Shown: positions 1 through 24,058, counted from the first letter of the stretch. The stretch is DNA of 64,000 bases from Cornus controversa (GCA_026545225.1 CM048852.1:55993146-56057145); one strand, 5' to 3'. The notes: generated by a model from the letters alone, not told the origin. A program made the numbers and translations.

Positions 1-1881
1 ATAACCAAACTCAACACTAAAATTGTCCATGTTTATGAAATTTAATCATTACATAATGTGATCCAATATCTAATAAAACATCTCAAACCTGGTAAATTCT
101 TTGTTCTTTCCAACGTGGGATCGTACCCAGTTGAGTAAAATAAAAGTTAAAAGAAACGAATTGCAACTCACAACGATGCAGTTGGGTTGGTTAGAAAACC
201 TTGCGAACTGTTACTAACAAGTCTCTAGTTGATCTCTTCTTCCCGGGCTTCCCAATTCGTGTGGCTTTTGGGTGGCAACAACTACTCCCTCCATTATATA
301 TATAAATACATATACATACACATATATAGAAAATCATTACAAAGCTACTAAACTATCTTATCTATTTAGGCAACGAAAGGAGGATGAGAAGCAATGTTAA
401 TATTTTTGTTGTCATTTTTTACCTAACATTTCTTTTTGGTAATTAAGAAATATATAAAAGAAAGAAAAACAGATACATAATTTACAAGGGACATTTTCCA
501 GGGCCTAGCAACAACTGGCGAGAAAGTCACCAAATGCAAACAAAAGAAAGGGACCAGATAGCGATAGCAAAATAACACCATCCTGGAAAAAAGCAACCAA
601 AAATATCCCGTCAATGTTTAAATTGGAAGTTAAAATATTGTTGTAATATTCTAAATCAGCAACCACAAGATAACCACAAGATAATGTATTGATGCCATCG
701 TCCACCCCATTTACTCTAAAACTAATATAATAGTTTCTTAGTTGACTATGGTTCTAGCCTAGCACTGCAAGTCACTAGATCTATAGCAAAAAGGAATGAA
801 TTCCATGAACTCCTATAATCAAGCAATTAGATCAGGACCAGTAAAACATGTCCAATCTGAATTCGTCATATACACGATTAAGGTGGTCTAGTGATGCCTG
901 GATTTTCTACACCCTGCCTTGGGAGATCAATTTTCTCTGCGGGCAGCATCAGTACCCTTAACCATCTGAAAGCACACAAAGTGTGCCATATACCTCAATT
1001 AAAATGCCTGGACCTACCTCCGTGGTGGCGTGGATAATGAGCCATGCTTACCAATATCAGGTGGCAAACAATAGCTACGCCACCAATAGCTCCCATCCCA
1101 ACCAAAATGTAAGGAACTCAAGTCACAAACAGCATGAGATGAAGTTCAAAAGTTAAGGGCATTTCAGATTATCTCAACTAAGGAAGTAGAGGAGTTGAGT
1201 AAGCCACCCAAGTGCCGGAAAACATCATCTTACTCGGCAATTATGAAAATTGATGCAAAATGAAATGACAGTCCTGACAGGATCACCTTCTAGTCTCCTC
1301 TCTCTCCTTTCCCCCAGTCGAACTTTTTCTACTTTGCAGTGTCGAATCCACCATGGATCTAAATATTAGTCCATTAACAGTTAAGTGTTAGGTATCAAGC
1401 ATACCAGCCATCTCCCTCCTGATACATCACGCACGCACATGCACAGTGTCCAGGACAAGCACATAAACTTGCATCTCTGAGTATGTACACATAACGCTTG
1501 CATGTATTATAAATTTGAAGAACAAGAAGTAGGCTACAAGACCTTCATATTTCTTTGACATTTTTATGTACTACAACACTCACCGGGATTTGTCAATTTC
1601 ATGATGTCAACCAGAACGAAGAACAGAAGGTTGAAGAGGACAGAATCATACATGCATACGAAGTTACAAAGGCAACGTGATTTTTTCAATTAACATTTTG
1701 AAGAGGCAATTAGATGTACTCACCTCTCCATGATCCTTGTAAGCCAGCAATCAGAAGGGGCCCTATCTAATCAATGGTACCCCACAAATAATCACAAATA
1801 AAGCAATTCCAATATATGGAGAATGATTCTGGTACATCTCTTGTATGCATAAATGAAACACCGTGCATGCACGTGTGTATC
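1..1881. other. Gene-free left flank, includes CPK13 3' UTR
   Basis: No coding region can be supported here. The part next to the CPK13 stop codon should hold that gene's 3' untranslated region on the minus strand; its end was not located. Short open frames on the minus strand around 423-705 look like nothing known and lack splice or codon support. Confidence 0.5.
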
Positions 1882-11901
<10,020 letters not shown>

Positions 11902-13443
11902 CGAATCAAGCCAGATTTGAACGAATCGGATCCCACAAAACCCTAACCCTAAACCTAGCTACGATCTCACATGGTAACAAATGAAGAAACTCTAACCCTA
12001 CGAGTAGGGAGAGTAGAGTAGGAGTTAAGAGAATCAAAATGTGATTGATTTGAGAAAGAGAGAGAGAGAGAGGGTGTGTGTATGTGTTAGGTCCTCTGCA
12101 ATTAGTGCTGTGTACGGTAACGGCTCAGTTGCTTTTGTAGATTTTAATTTGCAGGATATACACATATACATATATCATATTGACATGGTATATAATTGCT
12201 TTCGTAGAGTTCTTTTTATTTTAATTTGCATACATACGTAATATATATGATCTATATATGTAGTAGTAATTGCTTATGTAGAGTTTGATTCTAATTTTCA
12301 TATACTATACTATATATACTGTATATGTATGTACTATATAGATATATATATTATATTACCTTCAGTGAATTTTGTCGGCTAACAGAAGGGTGGGATTGGG
12401 AACGGGACGGTGAGGGAGAATAGAGTAGGTTTTTGGGTTTATAAGTTGGATCTACTGATCCAAAGTAGTGTTTATGGATCTTTTCTTAGGGTATTTTTAA
12501 CAAGCACCTTTAGAGTAGGGACGGAATGACAGGGTGTTAATTATGGGCCCCTAAGTTTGGCATATGGGCAACAAGAATAAATAAATAAAAGAAAAAGTTT
12601 TGCATATATATATATATATATATATAGAAGCAAAATGCAAAAACAGCTTTATTACAAACTATCAATTTATCATGCAAATTATCTTTTATTTTTCATTCTC
12701 CGTTAGAAAAAGTATGAAAAGAAAGGTCATGTGCCACTTACGTGACATATTAATGATATATTTTGACAATATTTACTTAGATGTGGATTTATAGTACTAT
12801 TGGGAAAAAAAAGTATATAAAGGGACCCATTTTTGGAATCATATAGGCGAAATTGTTTGAACTATTTTAAATCCTAGGTGGAATCCTTTTTATAGTTGAA
12901 GATGAGCTTATTTGAAATTCAGACGGTTATTTTCAAATAAGGAATAATTTCAGGGAAATATTTTTACATTTTTCCATCGGGCATATTGATAAATAATCCA
13001 TATATTTTTCTGGTTCTTAATAAATTGTAATCACCATAAAATATTAAAATTTAAAGTGGGTAAGTTGATAAAGTCCATTTTATATGCATAGAAATATCAA
13101 GTTTGCTGTATGAGAAGATAGTTGTTCCATGTTGTTTTTACCAGAAAGGTTGACGATGTGAGGAGGAGAATATAGATACCACATTCATAATCAAAAAAAC
13201 AGGTTCAACACATTGGAATTAGTGAATAAGACTAAAAAGAAAAGGACACTGATTGAAATCCATAAAACGAAAGAAAGTTTGCGAGAATTAAGTATAGAAG
13301 ATGCCATGTGTTGTCTCTTTTGATTGCAAACATTTGATTTCCAAGGGGTCGTCATGTCTCTGTCTGTGTCTCCTTTATGTTAACTACTACTAATACTAAG
13401 GTCTAAGTGGGAATCATTTGACGGTCGAATAACCATCTCACTC

Positions 13444-13482
<39 letters not shown>

Positions 13483-14546
13483 GTTGCTTGCATTTTGCGT
13501 ATAAATTGATTCATTGGGAGGTGTAAATCATTGTGTGTGAGTCATGCTTAACTTGGATATGATCTTATTTGAATTCACGGGTCCAATTGGATTTTTTTTT
13601 TAATATGAATTTTGAATTATTCATGAGAATGAAACGCTAAGAAAATTCAAATAAATTAATAATTTTTGCATTTGTCACTTATGGTACTTATTTTGTATGT
13701 AATTGACAAGCAAATATTCGGCAGGGAGTCACACATACTGTGTCATTGGTAAGTCTAACCAATAAAAATAGTCTCACTTATTGACTTACATATTAAAATT
13801 GTTATATCTAAATTGAAATAGTAATTTTATTGAAACAGTTCTGATATGATCGGTTCGTTTAATATCTACTCGTAATTAAGAAGAGAGAGAGTTAGATTAG
13901 TAGCAATTAGTTAGTGTATGGTAATTTTTATTAGATGCTGTGAATATGAATCATGTAATATTTAAGTACATTCTTCAATATGTAGTGTTGTTCCATCTTG
14001 AATGTAGTGTTCTACAACCAAATACTACGAATTATAAAATTTTGGTCTTGGTATTATACTTTTAAATTGATACTAATGAAATAAACATATTGTCAAGGAA
14101 TGTGAAAAACCATAGTGATTTATTCATGTAAGACGTCATACGTGGGTGAAGGAAATAATTGTAGAAGTGTCTGTTTTTCTCTTTCTCTGAGAATCATTGC
14201 ACTTGTCCTGCAGAAAGAGAAAGTTCTGTACATAAAAGAAGATTTATGAATGGAATTATGGAAGGGTGAGACTGAGACATGAGGAATACTATTGCCCCAC
14301 TGTCCCTCGCTAAATTTATTACTGTATTAAAAGTATATGTATTTAAGATATTTAATATGTAATCCTCAATAGTTGAGAGTATACTGTATTTCTATACAAT
14401 TCTATACCAATATATAAAATTGGTAGTGTCATGCAGATATTTGATCTAATAATAGATTCTGACTAATAAATAAAGTTGCAACCATTTATGAATTATGTTA
14501 ATTAATTTGAATGGATTAGTTGACTTGTTTTCCTTCTTCTTTTTTT

Positions 14547-14591
<45 letters not shown>

Positions 14592-14899
14592 TTTTTGATA
14601 AAACACACACCCAACTCATCCACATATTCACTATTATTCGTGGGTGGAGGAGATAGCACACCCGTGATGGATTAGTTGGCTTTGATAACCCGTTTCTCCA
14701 ATCCTATGCCCATTTTCCATATTTTTCCCATTTTGATGGAATTGAAGTGCCTCTTATTGTTTTGCCCTTCTTTTTCGATCTCATGTTTACATTTGTCTCT
14801 TTTTTATTTTCATATTTGTTTTTTAAGTTTTTTATTTACAATTATATTATCATTTAATAAGTTTATAAATGAAGATGCATGTGTATTGTTGATAGAAGG
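11902..14899. other. Intergenic, CPK13 upstream region
   Basis: Holds the CPK13 5' leader and promoter on the minus strand, including a short GA/CT run at 12056-12076 next to the gene. The rest is AT-rich with TA, AC and GA microsatellites (for example 13443-13482 and 14550-14588). No gene is supported. Confidence 0.5.
14550..14588. repeat. (AT)n microsatellite
   Basis: An uninterrupted TA run of about 39 bp following a T-rich tract. Confidence 0.9.
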
Positions 14900-15893
14900 T
14901 GTTAGAGGCGTTTTCTTTGTCCCACATTAAATTTAAATAGGAAAGAAAATGAGTACAAAGGGACGGGTAGGCAATACTACTCAATAGCTTAAGTTTTTGG
15001 GTCATTAGTAAGCGCTCGACGCGTTACAATTGATATCAGAGATAGACCTAGTTCTTGATCTGGTGTCATTCCTAGCACCCATTCGAGTGAAGTCCCGGTC
15101 GTTACTGGGTTCTCTTCTTTTTAGGGCGAACGGGTAGGCAGGGTGGTCCTACCGCAACGAGTGCATTACGAGTTCTGGTGGAAAAGAATGTTAAAGGGTC
15201 TTCTTTTGTCCCACATCAGATCCGAATAGAAAAGAAAATAGGTATAAATGCAGGGACGGAGCTAATGAAGGCCCACGGGGGCACATGCCCCCTCAACTTT
15301 TTAAGATTTTCTATATGCTATATGTATTTTTAAAAATATTTAAATGTGCCCCCTAAATTTTTTATTTTGCATTTAGGATTTTTTTAAATTTTAAAAGTGA
15401 CCCCTCTAAAAACAAAAATATTTTTCCATTTTGTATATATAGTACATTAAATTCTAAAACTGCCCCCTCAAAAAAAAATATTTTCATTTTGTATATTATC
15501 TTTCAATATTAAATTTTTGTGTTTATTACGTTGTGCCCCTCTCAACAGAATTCCTGGCTCTTTCCTCCCTGTATAAATGGACGGGTATGTAACAATACTC
15601 AATCCGAAGAGAAAAAAGAATAAGTATAAATGGACGAATATGTAACAATACTCAATTCGAATAGAAAAGAGAATGGGTATAAATGGATGGGTATGTAACA
15701 ATACCCAATAACTTAGATTTTTAGGTCATTGGTATGCGCCCGACTCCAAAAAGAAGGTTTCCATGTGAATGGAAAGAGTATTGGGTATATCCATATGAAT
15801 GGGAAGAGTATTGGGTATATATATGAGTTATGAGTGGATGTGCAACATTATCTAATAATTTAAGTTTTTAAGTTAAACATTCACCTGATACAG
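14900..15893 (+). mobile_element. TRIM-like LTR retroelement with repeated terminal units
   Basis: A first terminal repeat (14900-15028) starts TGTTAGAGGC and ends GCGTTACA. It is followed at 15030 by a sequence close to the initiator-Met tRNA primer site (TTGATATCAGAG against the usual TGGTATCAGAG). About 160 bp of non-coding interior follows, then a purine-rich GGTGGAAAAGAA, then a second repeat starting TGTTAAAGGG at 15189. The shared LTR text includes TCCCACAT and GGACGGGTA. The second repeat is broken by a hAT MITE (15251-15571). It continues into two or three partial copies of the tataaatggacggg unit, then another LTR-like end and a second primer-site-like motif near 15894. The small size and lack of coding sequence fit a TRIM. 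Confidence 0.65.
15251..15571. mobile_element. hAT-like MITE nested in the TRIM LTR
   Basis: A 321-bp element with ends CAGGGACGGAGC and, on the reverse strand, CAGGGAGGAAAGAGC. It is bounded by a perfect 8-bp duplication tataaatg (15243-15250 and 15572-15579). The interior has TGCCCC-rich motifs and no coding frame. Removing it reconstitutes the LTR text, so it inserted after the TRIM. Confidence 0.8.
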
Positions 15894-18800
15894 TTAATAT
15901 CAGAGTCAGACCAATCCTTAATCAGATGTCTGATAAAATCCGCACATTATTACTATTTCAACGGACAAAGTTAATACGTAATTGTAGCCCAACCATGTAG
16001 GTAATTGTAGCAGGTCTTTCACTCGATCTATTCCTGGAGCCCATATCCAAACAAAGTCCAGATAGAATTATCAACCACAACTGAATAGGTCAGCCAACTC
16101 GCTTATACATACAAGCCCGAGTTCAACACATTTTTTTATATATATATTTTTTGGCACTAGCAAAACCAACAATGCTACAAAGCAGGACAGGCTTCAGCAG
16201 ATAGGCGCATTACAAACAGATAAAGCGAGAGGGAAGCCCAATCGAGTTAATATGCAATTTGAGCATTACAAGCACAGTCACGAAAGCAACCTTCATTTTT
16301 TCATTTTTCCACCCCACCCATGTATATAAATAGGGTCTGAAAAATCCGGTTTTTTTATTTTCTGAGAATTGAAAATAAAAGAATTGTACAAAAATCTATT
16401 TGATTGACAATTTCTGAAAATTGCTTGCTTCATTTTTTGTTTTTGAGAACTGAAATTTTAATTTTTTTTTTTTTTTTTACAAAAATCATCTATTTGGTTA
16501 ACAATTTCTGTTTAGTAGACATATTTTAGAGAATTGTCTTTTCTCGATTATCGAAAATTATTTTTTGATCGACAAACTAAGCAAATCCATCAATTCTGAG
16601 CAGACTCAATTTCCAAACTGGCTGGGCATAGAGGGGCATTTGCACAATAAGTGGTCCACAGTTTCATTGTCTCTGGTCAAATTCTCCCTCTTTTTCTTCG
16701 TAGTTTTAATATCCATGTGATGGAGGTCAACTTAGAATAACCATTGATATCTTCTTTATACCGTACAGAAAAGAACATTATTTTGTTTAAAACACAACAT
16801 ATTATTTATTAAATTTGTTTTGACTACATGGATTTTCTCTCTCTCTCTCTCTCTCTCTATGCCCGAGGAAGATAGTTTTCCTAACTTTTAATTCTTAAAT
16901 TACTTTAATTTTAACTACCTAACTTTTAATTCTTAAATGAGTTTAATTTATAAAATTCACATAATAATGTCTTTTAAAAAAAAATGACGAAGTTAATATT
17001 TAAAAAGATTTTATTTCTTTTACAAAAAAGGTCCCTATAGAATACTTAATTCTCACATTTTTAATACTATAATTACTCTTTTTATTAAAGTTAGAACACG
17101 GTATATATATACACACATATTATATGTAAAATATATTATATAATAATTAAAAGTAAATTTAATCACATAATAATATAATTTCTAAAATTTCTCTTCTTAA
17201 AGCAAACAATCTTTTCTTTACTTACTTATTGAACTATATAATTGAGTTTCTATTTAAATAAAACTAGGTTTTTCTCACCATTCAAAAAAACTTGATTTTA
17301 CTTTGATTTTCAATTCAATTAAATATTATTATGCATCGTAAAGATTGTTTTACTTTCAATTTAATGTTATAAATAAGTTTTATTCATTGATATAAAATTT
17401 AATTTCAATTCAAATATTTTTTTTATCCTAATCAAATTTCTTTTTATCATAATCATCGATACTTTTTCAAGTCATTATTTTCAAAATCAACTCAAAAAAT
17501 ATATTCTGAAAAAAAAAAACCACATCTACCACAAGAATTAGAAGCATTTAATAATTCATAGATTTATGAGATTTTTCAATATTACTTGTCTTAACAAGTT
17601 CAATAACTTCTTCTAACTCAGACGTTATATGATTATTAAGATATTTTATTTATGTACAGAGAGATAAGATAAATGAATTTGTATTTTAGGATAAAGAGTC
17701 ATAACCTTAATAAAAAGTGACAATTATGACATTAAAAATATAATAACCCAATATTGTGTGAAGTGCTTAAAAATATTAGTATAGTGTTAACATCAGCTCC
17801 TTTTATTTATTAAAAAATGTTTGTGTTCAAGGCTTGACCATGATGAATTGGTTGTAAAGGTATCAAATCGATTCGACCATGCTATCATAATCACTCTCAC
17901 AACAGTGGAAAGTCTATCGAAACATATTCTTGGTCACTCACACTCGTTCAGATTTTAAATGTGAATTAAGAACCCATTTTATTTCATTATTTTATTTTGG
18001 GTTAGGTACAAAAATATATCGTGATATAAATATTGTGCATATATATACTCCTCGAGTGCGCCTTGAAGGGTGAAAGCCTGAAAGGCCCCCCTCGTATATC
18101 CAAATCGTGCAAATGCCTTGGTGTCAAGTTTTCATTAATGGAGGAATGAAAGGACGTAAATACCCTAATCTGAATTGAATAAAAAATAAAAATTAAGACT
18201 AACTAAAAGATAAAAGAGATTCGGCCACAAGGGGTTAGATGCACAAGTAAAACCTGGATTTTTTTTTGCACTCGTCGGAAAATTAAACAATCAAGAATTA
18301 TATTACTTGAGATTTCGTTTAATTATCTTTAAATTAAAAATTTTGAAAAATTACTTCGATATTTCTATCATATTAACGATTTCTTAAATAAAATCATATC
18401 TAATATACAATTATAAAAATACCCTCAAGTTATAATACTTTTGTACAAAAATAACTTTAATTTTTAATCATTTAACTGAAAATAACATGTTTTATATATT
18501 TTTTTTCTTCATCAATGTCACACCAACTCTAATGTCATCGAGAGTAGTTTTAGTATTTTGATTTTTTAAACTAATTGACTTTAACGGAATTGATTATCAA
18601 TTATTGGTAGGGAGTACTTAAAATAAAGTTAACCAAAACTCAAGAAAGATTAACTACTATATTTTAAAATTTTTAATTGGATTGTAATTAAACAATCTTA
18701 CCGAATGCGAGAGTAATTTACTCAACAATCAAATAGTAGTATAATTTAACAATGATAACAATAACTATAAAGCTGGACTTGATTTGTTTGAGACATTTCA

Positions 18801-19334
18801 ACAAAATCCAATGCCAACAATAAAAAAAAAATAAAAAAAATTGTGTAAAATCTGTCCAAAGTATAAAAAAAATGACTTGATCACTTGAGTTAAACCTCGT
18901 TGAATTACAATTCTACAGTTCAAAAAAAATAGAAGCAGAATTTCTTATTCATTGCAGATGGTCTTGTTGCGTATTGTAATAGACAAAGATTAGTTAGATA
19001 ATAGCAAATATAACTCCCATTCTCTCTCTTAGATGAAAAAGTATTTCAGAATACTTAGCATGTGATATATAGGCCATTGTAAACTCTCTCACACACATGC
19101 ACACACAAACACACAAGAAGCAGCTAGTTTCTTCAAAATCAAAAGGCTATTTAACCCTTAGTTTGACATTAGTTCAAAACATTAAATATAAATAAGAGAG
19201 CTAAGTTTTAACCTCAACTTTGAACATTATAATACATATTAACTTGAGTAGGGAGTCTAATTTGAATAAATATAGTTCCTTTAATACTTACATCTAAGAA
19301 AATAAATTGATATATATATATATATATATATATA
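15894..19334. other. Intergenic, very AT-rich
   Basis: No gene, RNA gene or complete mobile element could be supported. It contains (CT)n near 16839-16858 and long A/T runs. The last 180 bp belong to copy A of the local duplication described under 19160-21270. Confidence 0.5.
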
Positions 19335-20549
19335 GGGTAAATTACTCAGACTTTCTTTTAAGTTTTACTTAATTACCGGTAGATTAAACATTTAAATTTT
19401 TTTTAATCAACCTCCCTCGAGGTTTGAGAAAAATATAGTCTCACTCCTACCGTTAAAACACTATCAATCCTATTAAAGAAATTGTTATAAAATACCAATT
19501 TTGCCCTTCTTGCTTAACTCCTCTCTCCCTAGCCACCGCCATCTCTACTCACCCACCACAATCTCAACCAAATCTCTCTAGTGTCTGCACTATTTTGGAT
19601 TCACACACATATATATAGAAAATTATGAATATCATATATATTATACAATATATACTTACACTGTTGTGAATTCACACACACACACACACACATATATATG
19701 AAATTTTGAATATATATAATAGGTTATACATATTACAAAGATTATTTTTGTTTTTCTATCATGGATTGAAATTAGGTCTTTTCCCTTTTGAATTGACTTG
19801 TAATTAGTGAGAGAGATAGGGACCTCAGAGAGAAGGCGAAGAAACCCATATGTAAACATTTATGCACTGCATACATATATATTTTTCAACGGCATGCTTT
19901 CGTCTTGCAATCGATAGCTCCGGCCGGCAATTTTGGAGACTTTTTCAACGACATAAGGACTCTCACGATGGTACCTCTTGGTTAATTACGACAATCAGAA
20001 ACTATAGATTCCCAAACAGATCTCTTCGGCTATCGATCGAAGCCAAGTCCGAAGTCTCGACTTCTCTAACTGCACTCAGCATCAACAGAATTCAGGCAAT
20101 CAAACAAATAGAGGGAAAAATCTTCATACTCATCATTGATGGTGGTGGAATGCGAAACATCTTATCAGGAAAAGCCCTAGTCTACCTTGAACACTTTTAA
20201 CACGAAATTCAGCAAATGTAATTCCAAAATCGCTAACTTCTTTGATGCTGCCGTCAGTTCAGTTGTTGAAGGCATCTTCATGGCCATGTTGTTTGTCACC
20301 CAAAGACTATTGCATCCAATGTTTGAGGCGATGGCGTAGAGATGGCGGTGGCTAGGGGGAGAGGAGTTAAGCAAGAAGGGCAAAATTGGTTTTTAATAAA
20401 AAGTTCTTCAATGAAATTGATGGTGTTATAACGGTAGGGGTGAGATTGTATTTTTCTCAAACCTCAAGGGAGGTTGACTAAAAAAATTTAAATGTTTAAT
20501 CTATGGGTAATTAAGTAAAACCTCAAAGAAGGTTTGTACTAATTTATCC
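19335..20549. mobile_element. Pack-MULE-like element with long inverted repeats
   Basis: About 200-bp terminal inverted repeats: 19335-19545 matches the reverse complement of about 20340-20549 with scattered differences. The left end starts GGGTAAATTACTCAG and the right end, on the reverse strand, starts GGATAAATTAGTAC. Both repeats contain CCTCCCT(C/T)GAGGTTTGAG and CCAATTTTGCCCTTCTTGC. The element inserted into a TA microsatellite, so the target duplication cannot be told from the repeat. The interior holds a broken patatin-like gene piece. Long TIRs around host coding sequence are the mark of a Mutator-like gene-capturing element. Confidence 0.65.
19870..20340 (+). pseudogene. Patatin-like phospholipase fragment, captured and broken
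   Basis: One frame gives GKIFILIIDGGGMRNILSGK near 20118-20180, the oxyanion-loop motif of patatin-like acyl hydrolases (usual DGGG-x-RG; here RG is RN). After a stop near 20200 the reading moves to the next frame, with IANFFDAAVSSVVEGIF and AMLF, matching the region that follows in pPLA-III-type patatins. The nucleophile-elbow glycines are degenerate. The first part (19870-20110) is coding-like but not recognised. Frameshift, lost motif residues and location between MULE-type inverted repeats all argue against a working enzyme. Confidence 0.7.
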
Positions 20550-20840
20550 ATATATATATATATATGGATATATATATAGCACCAATATGGAAGTGGGACT
20601 GTGGGCTTTAATTCTAGCTCCTATGCCTTGTCATAATGAAAGTGGCCCAAGAATTAATCAAACTCCAAGCCAGAACTTGTGTAAAATTAATGACTCAGTC
20701 CCATCACAAGGCATATTTGTCCGGGTTGACAACTACATTGAAGGGTTAAAGAAAGTGGGAAACAACTCCATCGAAGCGGCTCGGTCTCTCTCTCTCTTTT
20801 TTCCTTAGATATATTTGATTACTAAAATTCAAATAGTTTC

Positions 20841-20983
20841 GAAGTTGATTTGAAATTAACTTGACTAAAAGCATTAAATTTAAGAGAGCCAAGTTCTAAC
20901 CTTACCTTTGAATACTCAAATACACATTAACTTGATAAAACAGGCTTATAACAATTAGAAAACTATAATGTCTATTATACCCC

Positions 20984-21014
<31 letters not shown>

Positions 21015-24000
21015 AAAATGAATTGATTCGGCACCAAGATGGAAGTGGGCTTTAATTATAGCTGTTACCATGTCTATCCATCATTTGGAAGTGGACCTCA
21101 GAATAAAAATCCAAGCTATTGTTCATGTCAAGTGACTCAAATCCACTAAAATTGAACTCATATATGCATGTCGGTGACAACGAAGCAACAGCCTTGGCCG
21201 CTTTCACGCTGTTATAATTGTCTTCGTTTTACAACTTCAATCCACAACGGGTTAAAAGAAAGTGTGTCAATCAAGACACCCAAAATCCACCTGACATCTA
21301 CAAAAACCAATTGGCTTTTTACTTTGGTTTCTCCAAGACTTCCACGAACAGGTCAATGAAAGCATTTTACAGACTCACGGGCCAATATAGAAAACTTGTG
21401 GAAGTCATTCAAGGTCGCATTTAATTAAGATAAAATTGTTTATCTTATATATATATATATATAGGTGTGAATGTATGGAAACGTTATAAAATTGTTTAAA
21501 ATCTAAACAACAAATTAAAACTATTTTGTTCATGATAACTTGAGCTCCACATATTATAGGTACAATCTGTCAAACAGAAATGAATGAAGTTTGGACAATA
21601 TCTAAATTTGAACGAGAGGTTGTGATCCTTTGACTTATAAACACGTGCATACAGATTTTTTATAATTTTAAAAAATAAAATACTTTCTTACTTACAAAAA
21701 GAATAACCTAATTTAAATTAATCAATAACTCCAAGGACGATAGACTAATGACCAAAATTCCCACCTTACATCCTTTAAGTTCGTTCTTGCTGTGTAGATA
21801 TAAGATAATTCACAGTGCTAGTCACGAAAATGTTAATCCTCTCTTAAAGTCTTTTATGGATTTCGAGTTCAGAGTAGAGCCGCGACAAGCAATATAGACT
21901 CCCCTTAATATCTCTATAAAAAAAAGCCCTTCTTAATAAATCTTTGATCCTATGGAGTAACCGAAAGTGCAAATCTGGAGTGTTTAGACTAGAAATAAAG
22001 GCTTTGCAACAAGTTGAGTTGTACTGAAACAAAATTTTTAGGACATACGAGATCCAGCATATTTGTTTGCGAGTTTCTTGATCCCGAAAATTTTGTACTC
22101 GGAGTTGCGAGTAAAGTTGACTACCGAGAGTTCGAATCACTTTGAGCCACCCTCAAATTTTTTTTTAGGAGTTAACTGCACTAATCAATTTTGGTTCGTA
22201 CTTTTTAAACAAGGGCAATCTTTATTTTAATGTAAAATCTTAATCAACCAATAATTCATAAATAGTTGGTGCTCAAGTAGTTTAAAATTTAACTTGTACG
22301 CATAAAATTTAAAAACATCTTAAAATGTGTTTTAATAGTCGACAATAATAAATAAAATAAAAAAAGTTATAAAATATGAATCAAAATCCTCTCTGATAAG
22401 ATTCACAGTTTCATTTGATGGGTAAAGTTCATTGTTATCAATGATAAATTTTGTTATTAAAATGGTGTAAAATTCACCATTTTAAAATAGTCAAGAAGGA
22501 TATAGTCATGTTTATCTCTCATTATATTTATTAGGTCATTAAATCGAGCTTGATATCATTTTTTTTAAAAATATTTAATAAATTAGTCGATCTAACAATT
22601 CATAGTTGAACATAATGACAGCCCAAGACCTCCATCCACGTGAGATGTCAGATTCTGATTATTGCTTCTCCAATCCGACAGAGAAGTGCATTACAGGGTC
22701 AAATATCCAATCCTGGGCAATGAATATAACAACAAGTCATTAGGTGTGAACCGAAGTATAGTGGGTCCAAAACGCTTTCGCGACTCCTGCATGCACACCA
22801 CGTGTACGGCTGTGGTAGGAGTTCAAACGTGGGACATAACATAAAACCGCGTGGATTTTTATATACTAATAAAATAAGTAAATGATTGCCCACAGCAAAT
22901 CCACCTTAAAAGACAATAACATCTTTTCCTTAGATTTTCGAAATCCATATAAAGATTGCAAAATTTAAGAGTTAAATTAGAGATTCCAGGTATAGTCTGG
23001 AAGCCTTTTGTTTGTCACCCCGATATACACGGTTTGTGTAATTATGTATGTATATATTGTTGTTGACGGTGCAATGAGTTTGAAAGCAATCACTTTGTTT
23101 TTATATAAAAAGTCATAATAAAAAATAAAAATAGATAACAACTCTTGCTGTAACGTTATTTTCATTCTCATTCACATAAATATATACGTTTTGACTTTTG
23201 AATATTCTGTTACGATTCTTAAGAAATTGATAATATTTTGTGTACTCAAAGAATTAAACTGAAATGAATTAAAGAAAAAGAGAGAAATTACCGTCAAGTG
23301 AATTTTACGAGGATGTATATAAATGAATTTCATTTAACTTGTCTATAGTCAAAATAACATTAAATGTTATATTTCAACACTTGCATAGGTAAGATAAATA
23401 CTAACTTGATGATCACCTTTTTAATTAGTATTGATTCCATTTAACCTTATTTTTTAGATGATTCAAAGAGTTTTCTGCAATTTATCTTGTTTTTACACAA
23501 AAGGACTACTCGATATCCAATTCCCACACAAAACGACTTGTTTACGAATGAATATTTTAATCAATGTCATTTGTCCCATATACTTCCTATGTTAGAAAGA
23601 AAAGATTCAAATTTAAAAAAATATTTAATATTTTGGATGTACCGTGTCACGGCCAATTAGAAGCCTAACTTTTGACATCCATTAATTTATATAAATTAAT
23701 TATTTTCAAACTTAAATTTATATTTAAACATTTCTTGCACCAAACTTTTTTTTTGTATTCCTCTATTAGTATAATTATGTGAAGTGTAATACAAAAGATT
23801 AAAGAGAGAATTCATATAACAGAGTCAATAAGACGAGATGATATACTTATGTCAAATTAAAAAGTTCCGGCCTAAACACACGCACATACAAGGAAAAAAA
23901 ATGTGGAAAGCTTATGCAACAAATTTCTACAGCTGGTCATAGGGAATAAAGTCCACCACCACCTTCGTCGGAAGTCGTAAGCGTGACGTCACTGAAACGC

Positions 24001-24058
24001 AATGGGAACAAATGTGGATGTAAATTTTTTTTATATATATTCATATAAATATATATAG

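Larger units (their letters stand above)
19160..21270. repeat. Local tandem duplication, copy A split by a transposon
   Basis: Copy A is 19160-19334 plus 20550-20790; copy B is about 20860-21270. Shared text includes a block starting agagagc(t/c)aagtt and ending tacattaacttga, a TA or TG microsatellite, then gcaccaa(t/g)atggaagtgg, and later gggttaaa(a)gaaagtg. Copy B lacks the 1.2-kb element present in copy A. No coding function was recognised in the unit. Confidence 0.6.

Noticed and set aside
14676..14930. Plus-strand 84-codon hydrophobic frame
   Set aside because: AT-rich low-complexity DNA running into the TRIM LTR; no start context or family match.
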